Positions 1 to 5,126 of a DNA stretch of 5,126 nt are shown here, in pieces. The stretch's first letter is position 1, and every line of letters begins with the position of its first letter. Both the position numbers and the translations under genes were made by a program. Source of the DNA: Chloroflexota bacterium (lineage in GTDB: Bacteria; Chloroflexota; Dehalococcoidia; GIF9; UBA5629); the NCBI GenBank assembly GCA_026389635.1, contig JAPLHM010000052.1, positions 1-5,126 on the forward strand. The letters are read 5' to 3'. Under the pieces are notes generated by a model that worked only from the letters and a program-made list of their open reading frames with translations, searched no databases and had not been told where the DNA came from.

Positions 1-1179
1 CGAAAAATAATCTTCGGCATAGGCCGTGACGTTACAGAGCGCAAAAAAGCTGAAACGGAGCTGAAGCTGAGCGAGGAGCGGTACCGCCTGCTGGCGGAGA
101 ATTCCCTGGACGTGATCTGGGCTGCCGGCATGGAGCTGAGCCTGACCTACATCAGTCCGTCCATATTGCTGCACACAGGCTACAGTGCAGATGAGGTCAT
201 GGATATGTCGACGCATGATCGTGAGTATGCCGCAAGGCTGGGAATGGAGGAAAGGGAAATTGAACGCAAGCAGGCTGCCATGAAGGAGCTTATCGATGGG
301 AAGGCAGACATGAAAGTCATCGAATACCAGGTAAAAGGCCGTGCCGGTAAAATTTCCTGGGCTGATGAAAAAATGAGTATTTTAAGAGACAGCGAGGGTA
401 AGGCAGTGGGGATAATCGGAGTCGTAAGGGATATTACAGTGCAAAAAAAGATGACCGAAAATCTTATTATTGCCGACAGACTGGTTTCCCTCGGAGAGAT
501 GGCCGCCGGCCTGGCCCATGAAGTCAATAACCCTCTTACCGCGGTAATGGGGTTCGCCTATTTGCTGCAGCAGAATCCCGCCACCCCCCCGGAGATAAGA
601 GAAGATGTGGAATCTATTTATAGGGAGAGCAAGCGTGCGGCCGATGTTATAAAAAGCTTCCTTGCGTTTTCGCGCGGTCAGGCAGCCGAGAAAAAGGCCG
701 AGCAGATAAACGGCCTGGTCGAGAACGTGCTCAAGTTGCGACAGAGCCGTATGCAGAAGGAGAATATCAGCGTGAACCTGGACCTGGCGGAGGGATTGCC
801 CTCCGTCTATTGCGACGGTTCACAGATTCAGCAGGCCATGCTTAATATCATACTGAACGCGGAGTATTTTATGTACCAGACCCATCAGCAAGGCACCCTC
901 GTCATCGGCACGCGCCTATGCGGGGGCAACATAAGGTTATCCATAGCAGATGACGGCCCCGGCATAACGCCCGACAACCTGGACCATGTCTTCGACCCCT
1001 TCTACACGACCAAGCAGGTTGGGGAGGGGACAGGCCTGGGGCTCAGTATCTGTCACAGCATTGTCCGCGGACACGGGGGCAACATTTACGTCGAAAGCTC
1101 CCCCGGCAAAGGAGCCATTTTTACCATAGAGCTGCCGGCCGGGCAACAGGGTTTTATGTTATCGCAGGTTGGCAATTGA
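1..1179 (+). CDS. PAS-domain sensor histidine kinase, NtrB-like (5' end outside window)
   Basis: Two-component sensor kinase that autophosphorylates on histidine and passes the phosphate to a response regulator not present here. The frame is open from base 1, so the gene begins upstream; the GTG at 112 lies inside a PAS domain and is not a credible start. Counting residues from base 1, the tail of one PAS/PAC module (GIGRDVTERKKAE) is at 6-18. A second full PAS follows from about 24 to 150, ending in GVVRDITVQKK. The HisKA H-box AHEVNNPLTAV has its phospho-acceptor His at residue 173 (bases 517-519). The ATPase N-box (ILNAE), G1 (DDGPGI), F-box (FDPFYTTK) and G2 (GTGLGLS) are all intact, so the kinase should be active. 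No membrane segment or receiver domain is visible in this part, which suggests a soluble sensor unless the missing N-terminus has membrane helices. The signal is unknown. The gene ends 229 nt before rpsL and is probably a separate unit. Confidence 0.93.
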   Translation, partial: RKIIFGIGRDVTERKKAETELKLSEERYRLLAENSLDVIWAAGMELSLTYISPSILLHTGYSADEVMDMSTHDREYAARLGMEEREIERKQAAMKELIDGKADMKVIEYQVKGRAGKISWADEKMSILRDSEGKAVGIIGVVRDITVQKKMTENLIIADRLVSLGEMAAGLAHEVNNPLTAVMGFAYLLQQNPATPPEIREDVESIYRESKRAADVIKSFLAFSRGQAAEKKAEQINGLVENVLKLRQSRMQKENISVNLDLAEGLPSVYCDGSQIQQAMLNIILNAEYFMYQTHQQGTLVIGTRLCGGNIRLSIADDGPGITPDNLDHVFDPFYTTKQVGEGTGLGLSICHSIVRGHGGNIYVESSPGKGAIFTIELPAGQQGFMLSQVGN

Positions 1180-1194
1180 CAGGTTGGCAATTGT
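1165..1194 (+). repeat. 15-bp tandem duplication over the kinase stop codon
   Basis: Two adjacent copies of CAGGTTGGCAATTG plus one variable base (A in the first copy, T in the second) lie at 1165-1179 and 1180-1194. The first copy encodes the last residues QVGN and supplies the TGA stop. The second copy is non-coding and runs into the -35 box of the next promoter. If one copy were removed, the kinase would end one residue later (Cys, then TGA). It looks like a recent slippage duplication; no function is evident. Confidence 0.85.
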
Positions 1195-1223
1195 TGACAG
1201 GGATTGAATCCCTGTGGTAGTAT
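1194..1223 (+). promoter_or_regulatory. Sigma-A/sigma-70-type promoter for the rpsL operon
   Basis: A perfect -35 box TTGACA (1194-1199) is followed after 18 bp by TAGTAT (1218-1223), a 4 of 6 match to TATAAT that keeps the key first two and last two bases. TGG directly upstream (1215-1217) makes an extended -10. This is the best promoter-like sequence in the gap before rpsL. It predicts a transcript start near 1230 and a leader of about 180 nt. The start site is inferred from the boxes. Confidence 0.7.
1197..1215. promoter_or_regulatory. Perfect inverted repeat in the promoter spacer, candidate operator
   Basis: ACAGGGATT (1197-1205) and AATCCCTGT (1207-1215) are exact reverse complements around one central G. 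The dyad overlaps the last three bases of the -35 box and ends just before the -10, where a bound dimeric regulator would block RNA polymerase or, in the MerR manner, remodel the promoter. A near copy of the left arm (ACAGGGAAT, 8 of 9) occurs at 1377-1385, close to the rpsL ribosome binding site. I do not recognise the motif as the site of a known regulator. As RNA it could form an 8-bp stem with a 3-nt loop, but no T-run follows, so it is not a convincing terminator for the kinase gene. Confidence 0.6.
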
Positions 1224-1229
1224 TTCCAT

Positions 1230-1408
1230 TTGTTGCAAAGTTGCGCTAATATTTATAGGTTCAGCGCAGGTTTTGCGTGACCTGGATAAGAATCAAGCCG
1301 GCTGGTTGACCCGGGATGTGGGCCAGATCGGGAAGTAGTCCGGGGACAACTGGGTGGCTTTTTAATTTGCCGAAAAACAGGGAATAAAAACTTAAGGAAG
1401 AGATTAGT
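1230..1408 (+). promoter_or_regulatory. 5' leader of the rpsL operon
   Basis: About 180 nt lie between the predicted transcript start and the rpsL ATG, with no convincing gene. From 5' to 3' there is a small hairpin (CAGGT 1267-1271 with ACCTG 1280-1284, 8-nt loop), then the large attenuator-like hairpin described separately, then an A-rich stretch ending in the rpsL ribosome binding site AAGGAAGAG (1394-1402). The length and structure suggest control of the operon at the RNA level. I could not match it to a named ribosomal-protein leader family. Confidence 0.5.
1295..1368 (+). terminator. Possible attenuator: long hairpin followed by a T-run, upstream of rpsL
   Basis: AAGCCG (1295-1300) can pair with TGGCTT (1355-1360). 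After one G-G mismatch, CTGGTTG (1302-1308) pairs with CAACTGG (1347-1353), including two G-U pairs. After a small internal loop, CCCGGG (1310-1315) pairs with TCCGGG (1339-1344). The apical loop is about 23 nt. The stem base runs directly into TTTTTAATTT (1359-1368), the arrangement of an intrinsic terminator. Because it precedes the operon's first gene by about 40 nt, it would act as an attenuator. A competing hairpin (CTGG 1302-1305 with CCAG 1323-1326, and CCC 1310-1312 with GGG 1320-1322) uses the same left-hand bases and could serve as an antiterminator. Pairing was worked out by eye with no energy calculation; the T-run is short and interrupted. Confidence 0.45.
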
Positions 1409-1840
1409 ATGCCGACAGTAAACCAGCTGGTCAGGAAGGGCCGCCGCAAGGTAGCCAAGAAGACCAAGTCCCCTGCGTTGCAGGTGATATACAACACCCT
1501 GAAGAACAAATCCAGGAAAGGTGTATGTTCCCCGCAGAAGCGCGGTGTGTGCGTGCAGGTTAAAACCATGACTCCAAAAAAGCCCAACTCGGCGTTGCGT
1601 AAAATCGCCCGCGTGCGGCTGACAAATCACATTGAAGTCACGGCATACATCCCGGGGGAGGGGCATAACCTCCAGGAGCACTCAGTAGTTCTAATCCGCG
1701 GCGGCAGGGTTAAGGACCTGCCGGGGGTCCGCTATCATATCATCCGTGGCACACTCGATGCTGCGGGAGTCGACAAGCGCAGGCAGGGAAGAAGCAAATA
1801 TGGAGCAAAGGCTCCCAAGGCGCCTGCAGCAGTCAGCTAA
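1409..1840 (+). CDS. rpsL: 30S ribosomal protein S12
   Basis: Component of the 30S decoding centre that governs translational accuracy. The 143-residue product begins MPTVNQLVRKGRRKV and carries the hallmark segments TPKKPNSALRK (55-65), GEGHNLQEHSVVLIRGGR (83-100) and VKDLPGVRYH (101-110). The equivalents of E. coli Lys43 and Lys88, the classic streptomycin-resistance positions, are Lys57 and Lys102. Both are intact, so no resistance substitution is seen. Asp103 corresponds to the residue methylthiolated by RimO in E. coli. The protein is longer than E. coli S12 (124 residues) because of about 14 extra residues at 25-39 and an Ala/Pro-rich tail, a layout known in Bacillota and Chloroflexota. 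The ATG follows AAGGAAGAG at a suitable distance. It is the first gene of the operon, 18 nt before rpsG. Confidence 0.98.
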   Translation: MPTVNQLVRKGRRKVAKKTKSPALQVIYNTLKNKSRKGVCSPQKRGVCVQVKTMTPKKPNSALRKIARVRLTNHIEVTAYIPGEGHNLQEHSVVLIRGGRVKDLPGVRYHIIRGTLDAAGVDKRRQGRSKYGAKAPKAPAAVS

Positions 1841-1858
1841 ATATAACGGGGAGATAAT

Positions 1859-2329
1859 ATGTCGAGGCGAGCCAAGTTTGTAAACAAGGAAGTAGGCCCG
1901 GATCCCAAGTACGGGAGCCCGGTGGTTGCCAGGTTTATTAATAAAATAATGTATAAGGGCAAGAAAGCCACTGCCCAGGGCATTGTTTACGATGCTTTTG
2001 AACGTATCAACAAGCAGATGAAGACTGAGCCCCTCAATATTTTTGAGCAGGCTATGAAAAATGCCACGCCCATGCTCCAGGTCAAGTCCAGGCGCGTCGG
2101 CGGTGCTACATACCAGGTGCCCATCGAGGTAAGCCCGGAGCGCGGCGAGTTCCTGGCCACCAAATGGATCATTACATACGCCAGGGACCGCGGCGGAAGG
2201 TCGATGGCTGAAAAGCTGGCCGCAGAGTTGATGGATGCAGCCCAGGGACAGGGCAACACCATCAAGAAGAAGCAGGATACCCACAAGATGGCCGAGGCAA
2301 ATAAGGCATTTGCGCATTACAGATGGTAA
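1859..2329 (+). CDS. rpsG: 30S ribosomal protein S7
   Basis: Primary 16S rRNA-binding protein that starts assembly of the 30S head and sits near the E site. The 156-residue product has the usual bacterial length and matches S7 from end to end: MSRRAKFVNKEVGPDPKYGS at the N-terminus, the rRNA-contacting beta-hairpin KSRRVGGATYQVP (76-88), GGRSMAEKLAAEL (112-124) and the standard ending FAHYRW. The start is fixed by GGGGAG (1848-1853) 5 nt upstream of the ATG. In E. coli, S7 represses its own operon through the roughly 100-nt rpsL-rpsG spacer. Here that spacer is only 18 nt, so an element of that kind cannot fit. The last Trp codon and TAA overlap a possible but not preferred fusA ATG at 2323. 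Confidence 0.98.
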   Translation: MSRRAKFVNKEVGPDPKYGSPVVARFINKIMYKGKKATAQGIVYDAFERINKQMKTEPLNIFEQAMKNATPMLQVKSRRVGGATYQVPIEVSPERGEFLATKWIITYARDRGGRSMAEKLAAELMDAAQGQGNTIKKKQDTHKMAEANKAFAHYRW

Positions 2330-2347
2330 CAGCAGGCGTTAAGGAAT

Positions 2348-2369
2348 CCCGGCCCAAATCGGGCCAGGG
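2348..2369 (+). promoter_or_regulatory. Hairpin over the likely fusA ribosome binding site
   Basis: GGCCC (2351-2355) pairs perfectly with GGGCC (2361-2365) around the loop AAATC. CCC (2348-2350) extends the stem by pairing with GGG (2367-2369), with A2366 bulged. The right arm contains AGGG, the nearest Shine-Dalgarno-like sequence to the GTG start at 2380, so the fold could limit initiation until ribosomes finishing rpsG open it. A stronger AAGGA (2341-2345) lies just before the stem; folding would bring it to about 12 nt from the GTG. The pairing is seen; the regulatory role is inferred. Confidence 0.45.
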
Positions 2370-2379
2370 TAATAATAAA

Positions 2380-4458
2380 GTGACAAGATCGTTTCCCCTG
2401 GATAAGGTTCGGAACATCGGCATCATTGCCCATATCGATGCAGGGAAGACCACGACTACCGAGCGGATTCTTTTCTATACCGGCAGGACCTACAAGGTCG
2501 GTGAGGTGCATGACGGCACTACAGTCATGGACTGGATGGTGCAGGAGAGGGAACGCGGTATAACGATTACTTCGGCTGCCACCACCTGCCACTGGAAAGA
2601 TTACCGCATCAATATCATAGACACGCCGGGGCATGTTGATTTCACGGCTGAAGTTGAGCGCAGCCTGCGCGTCCTTGACGGGGGAGTGGTCGTGCTGGAC
2701 GCTGTGGCCGGGGTGGAGGCGCAGTCGGAGACGGTCTGGCGCCAGGCCGACAGGTACGGGGTGCCCAGGATCTGCTTCATAAACAAGATGGACAGGGTGG
2801 GCGCCGATTTCTTGCGGACGATCGAGATGATAGAGGAACGGCTGAAGGCTAAGACGGTAGCCATACAGATCCCGCTGGGGAAGGAAAACCTTTTCCGCGG
2901 TGTTATCGACCTGGTCGCTAAGAAAGCCTGGGTTTTTCCGGACGAAGTCTCGGAGGAGCCGTCCGAAACTGAAATCCCCGAGGACATGAAGGAGGAAGTT
3001 GCCAGGGCCAGGCACGATATGATAGAGAAGCTGGCAGAAAATGACGACCAGCTCATGCTCAAGTATGTTGATAATCAGGAGATCGGTGAAGAGGATATCG
3101 GAGCCGCAATCAGGCGCCTGACCGTGGGCAACAGGATCGTGCCAATAGTTTGCGGCACCGCCCTGCGCAATAAGGGCATCCAGTTGGTGCTTGATGCGGT
3201 AGTCGATTACCTGCCCTCCCCACTGGAAAAACCGGCACTCAAGGTTGTTGATACCTCCACAGGGCAGGAAGTTTCGCGCCCGGCCAGCGACGAAGCACCG
3301 TTTACGGCGCTCGCATTTAAGGTAGTATCTGACCCCTTTGTGGGCAGGCTGGTTTACTTCCGGGTTTATTCGGGCAGTATCAAGGTCGGTGCACAAATAT
3401 ACAATGCCAGCAGGCAAGGCCGGGAGCGCCTGGGCAGGCTGCTACTCATGCACGCCAACAAGCGTGAAGAGATCGACGAAGTGGATACTGGCTGTATAGC
3501 GGCCACCCTCGGGTTAAAAAACACTTTCACGGGTGACACGCTATGTGAGGCCGGGCAGTCCGTCCTGCTTGAGGATATTAAGTTCCCCGAGCCGGTTATC
3601 GCCATGGCGGTTGAGCCCAAGAGCAAGGCTGACCAGGATAAACTCGGCGAGGCCATGGGCAGGCTTTCGGAAGAAGATCCTACTTTTAAAGTTAAAACCA
3701 ACGAGGAAACCGGGCAGACGATCATATCAGGCATGGGTGAACTGCACCTTGAGGTCCTGATAGACCGCATGATGAGGGAGTTCGGCGTGCAGGTCAGGGT
3801 CGGCAAGCCGCAGGTAGCTTACAAGGAAACGGTCACCATATCGGTGGAAGCGGAGGGCCGCTTTATCAGGCAGACTGGTGGGCATGGACAGTATGGCCAC
3901 TGCTGGCTGCGGATTGAGCCGGGCGAGCGCAACAGCGGGTTTAAATTTGTCAACGGTGTGCGCGGCGGCGATATATCGCGGCAATATATACCGGCCATTG
4001 AGGCTGGTGTGAAGGAAGCTCTGGATACCGGCGGCGTCAGCGGGTACCCGCTGGTAGATATGAAAGTTACGGTATTTGATGGAAGCGAGCACGATGTTGA
4101 TTCGTCGGAAATGGCCTTCAAAATGGCTGGTTCTATAGCTTTAAAGGAAGGAGTTGCCAGGGCAAAGCCGGCTGTCCTGGAACCTATTATGAGGCTTGAG
4201 GCAGTGGCCCCCTCGGCCTTCATGGGAGACGTGATCGGCGATATCAATTCCAGACGTGGCCAGATACAGGGCATCGAGACGCATGGGGAGACCTGCGTTA
4301 TACACTGTTTTATACCCCTGGCCGAGTCATTCGGTTACGCGACCTCTCTAAGGTCGCTGACCCAGGGCAGGGCCACATATTCCATGGAATTCCAGCAGTA
4401 CAGTGAAGTGCCAGCAAGTATACTTGAAGAAATGTTAGCTAAATCGAAGGGTAGGTAA
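2380..4458 (+). CDS. fusA: Translation elongation factor G (EF-G)
   Basis: GTPase that drives tRNA-mRNA translocation and, with RRF, recycles ribosomes. From the GTG at 2380 it has 692 residues, the length of B. subtilis EF-G. Its GTPase motifs are complete: AHIDAGKT (17-24), switch I RGITITSAA (59-67), DTPGH (81-85), NKMD (135-138) and GTALRNKG (259-266). Domain II (FVGRLVYFRVYSG), the domain IV segments GGHGQYGH and HDVDSSEMAFK (including the conserved tip His) and the domain V ending GYATSLRSLTQGRATYSMEF all follow, so this is a canonical translocating EF-G. An in-frame ATG at 2323, overlapping the rpsG stop by 7 nt, would add 19 polar residues lacking family similarity and has no well-placed ribosome binding site. 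The GTG is therefore preferred, though not certain. The stop codon abuts the rpsJ ATG. Confidence 0.96.
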   Translation: MTRSFPLDKVRNIGIIAHIDAGKTTTTERILFYTGRTYKVGEVHDGTTVMDWMVQERERGITITSAATTCHWKDYRINIIDTPGHVDFTAEVERSLRVLDGGVVVLDAVAGVEAQSETVWRQADRYGVPRICFINKMDRVGADFLRTIEMIEERLKAKTVAIQIPLGKENLFRGVIDLVAKKAWVFPDEVSEEPSETEIPEDMKEEVARARHDMIEKLAENDDQLMLKYVDNQEIGEEDIGAAIRRLTVGNRIVPIVCGTALRNKGIQLVLDAVVDYLPSPLEKPALKVVDTSTGQEVSRPASDEAPFTALAFKVVSDPFVGRLVYFRVYSGSIKVGAQIYNASRQGRERLGRLLLMHANKREEIDEVDTGCIAATLGLKNTFTGDTLCEAGQSVLLEDIKFPEPVIAMAVEPKSKADQDKLGEAMGRLSEEDPTFKVKTNEETGQTIISGMGELHLEVLIDRMMREFGVQVRVGKPQVAYKETVTISVEAEGRFIRQTGGHGQYGHCWLRIEPGERNSGFKFVNGVRGGDISRQYIPAIEAGVKEALDTGGVSGYPLVDMKVTVFDGSEHDVDSSEMAFKMAGSIALKEGVARAKPAVLEPIMRLEAVAPSAFMGDVIGDINSRRGQIQGIETHGETCVIHCFIPLAESFGYATSLRSLTQGRATYSMEFQQYSEVPASILEEMLAKSKGR

Positions 4459-4767
4459 ATGACCAAGCAGAAGATAAGAATTAAACTTAGGGGATATGAC
4501 CACCGACTGGTCGACCAGTCCGCCGGGCAGATAGTTGAAACTGCAATAAAATCAGGCGCCGAGGTGATCGGGCCGGTGCCCCTGCCGACAAGGATCGAGA
4601 AGTTTTGCGTGATCAGGTCAGGTTTTATTGATAAGGATTCCCGGGAGCAGTTTGAGATGCGCACTCACAAGAGGCTCATCGATATAGTCGGCCCAACAAC
4701 CAAGACCATCGATGCGCTTACCCAGCTTCAGTTGCCTTCAGGCGTAGAAATCGATATTAGATTGTAG
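4459..4767 (+). CDS. rpsJ: 30S ribosomal protein S10
   Basis: Protein of the 30S head. The E. coli homologue is also NusE, which pairs with NusB in antitermination and contacts NusG to couple transcription with translation. The 102-residue product has the normal length and motifs: KIRIKLRGYDHRLVDQS (5-21), GPVPLPTR (38-45), SREQFEMRTHKRLID (61-75) and the typical ending SGVEIDIRL. The ATG directly follows the fusA TAA with no intervening base, and its ribosome binding site AAGGG (4447-4451) lies inside the end of fusA, so translation is probably coupled to EF-G. In many bacteria tuf and a new promoter separate these genes. Here the str and S10 groups are joined directly. Confidence 0.98.
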   Translation: MTKQKIRIKLRGYDHRLVDQSAGQIVETAIKSGAEVIGPVPLPTRIEKFCVIRSGFIDKDSREQFEMRTHKRLIDIVGPTTKTIDALTQLQLPSGVEIDIRL

Positions 4768-4778
4768 GATTGAGAAAA

Positions 4779-5126
4779 ATGGCTGGCATACTTGGAAAAA
4801 AAATAGGAATGACGCAATTGTACAGGGAGAACCTGGAGATAGCTGTTACGGCCATCGAAGCTGGACCCTGCTGTGTCACCCAGGTCAAGACGGTCGAAAA
4901 GGATAAGTACAATGCTGTCCAGATCGGTTTTGGCGAAGCTAAGAAACTGGGCAAGGCAGAGAAGGGGCATCTCAAGGAAAACGGGAATTACCGCTACCTG
5001 CGCGAGCTGCGCACCGAAAACGTGAAAGATTACCAGGTCGGGCAGAAAATAGACGCGGGGATGTTCAAGGCCGGTGACATCGTCCAGGTCGAAGGCATTT
5101 CCAAGGGTAAAGGGTTTGCCGGTGGG
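4779..5126 (+). CDS. rplC: 50S ribosomal protein L3 (3' end outside window)
   Basis: Early-assembling 23S rRNA-binding protein whose central extension reaches toward the peptidyl transferase centre. The first 116 of roughly 205-215 residues are present. The start MAGILGKKIGMTQLY is diagnostic, followed by the typical EAGPCCVTQVKT (28-39), YNAVQIGFGE (44-53) and SKGKGFAG (108-115), just before the frame leaves the window. The ATG lies 11 nt after the rpsJ stop, with AGGA (4766-4769) overlapping that stop as ribosome binding site. Its place after rpsJ is the standard S10-cluster order, so rplD, rplW and rplB would be expected downstream. Confidence 0.97.
   Translation, partial: MAGILGKKIGMTQLYRENLEIAVTAIEAGPCCVTQVKTVEKDKYNAVQIGFGEAKKLGKAEKGHLKENGNYRYLRELRTENVKDYQVGQKIDAGMFKAGDIVQVEGISKGKGFAGG

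Noticed and set aside
112..1179. Kinase starting at GTG 112
   Set aside because: The frame is open to base 1 and encodes a clear PAS/PAC tail and PAS start upstream, so 112 is internal.
1197..1216. Intrinsic terminator for the kinase gene
   Set aside because: The stem can form, but the following sequence (GGTAGTATTTCC) lacks a T-run; the dyad's place in a promoter fits an operator better.
1233..1259. Second promoter: TTGCAA or TTGTTG with TATAGG
   Set aside because: The -35 matches are weak or spaced at only 15 bp, far poorer than the TTGACA/TAGTAT pair just upstream.
1316..1387. Possible 23-codon leader peptide (begins MWARSGSSP) overlapping the attenuator hairpin
   Set aside because: There is no spaced Shine-Dalgarno (CCCGGG abuts the ATG), and its codons show no run of regulatory amino acids that would suggest translation-based attenuation.
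1253..1681. Minus-strand open frames opposite the leader and rpsL
   Set aside because: They mostly overlap conserved S12 codons on the other strand and give no recognisable protein.
1409..1840. Streptomycin-resistance substitutions in S12
   Set aside because: Lys57 and Lys102, the equivalents of E. coli Lys43 and Lys88, are both unchanged.
2317..3417. Long open frame (366 codons) on the minus strand opposite rpsG end and fusA
   Set aside because: It lies antisense to well-conserved EF-G coding sequence, and its translation shows no recognisable domain; it is best explained by fusA codon bias.

Overview
This is the start of a bacterial str/S10 ribosomal-protein gene cluster, on the plus strand throughout. 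The order is the 3' part of a sensor histidine kinase gene, a 229-base regulatory gap, then rpsL (S12), rpsG (S7), fusA (EF-G), rpsJ (S10) and the first 116 codons of rplC (L3). All five translation genes are recognisable by clear family motifs. No phage, transposon, CRISPR array, tRNA or rRNA was seen. The minus strand shows only open frames that shadow the plus-strand genes.

Organism: a bacterium of moderate GC content. S12 carries the short insertion between its N-terminal arm and the CSPQKRG segment that is familiar from Bacillota and Chloroflexota, plus an Ala/Pro-rich tail. The gene for EF-Tu, often found between fusA and rpsJ, is absent. A Chloroflexota (Dehalococcoidia-like) source fits what I recall of these proteins, but this is a weak inference and Bacillota is not excluded.

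Layout: bases 1-1179 encode two PAS modules (the first truncated by the window edge) followed by an NtrB-like HisKA/HATPase kinase core with every catalytic box present. A 15-bp tandem repeat covers its stop codon. Next comes a good sigma-A-type promoter (TTGACA, 18 bp, extended TAGTAT). Its spacer is largely filled by a perfect 9+1+9 dyad, a typical operator position. Downstream lies a leader of about 180 nt holding a long foldable hairpin followed by a T-run, which looks like an attenuator ahead of rpsL.

The genes are tightly packed: 18 nt between rpsL and rpsG, 0 nt between fusA and rpsJ (TAAATG), and 11 nt between rpsJ and rplC. They are probably one transcription unit making 30S proteins, the translocase EF-G and the first 50S protein of the S10 group. 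The fusA start is ambiguous. An ATG overlaps the rpsG stop, but a GTG 57 nt further on gives the normal EF-G N-terminus and length and is preferred here. A small hairpin lies just upstream of that GTG and covers its likely ribosome binding site.

The coding content is ordinary. The parts worth a second look are non-coding: the promoter dyad, the leader hairpin, and the rpsG-fusA junction. I found no convincing evidence of a wholly new system.
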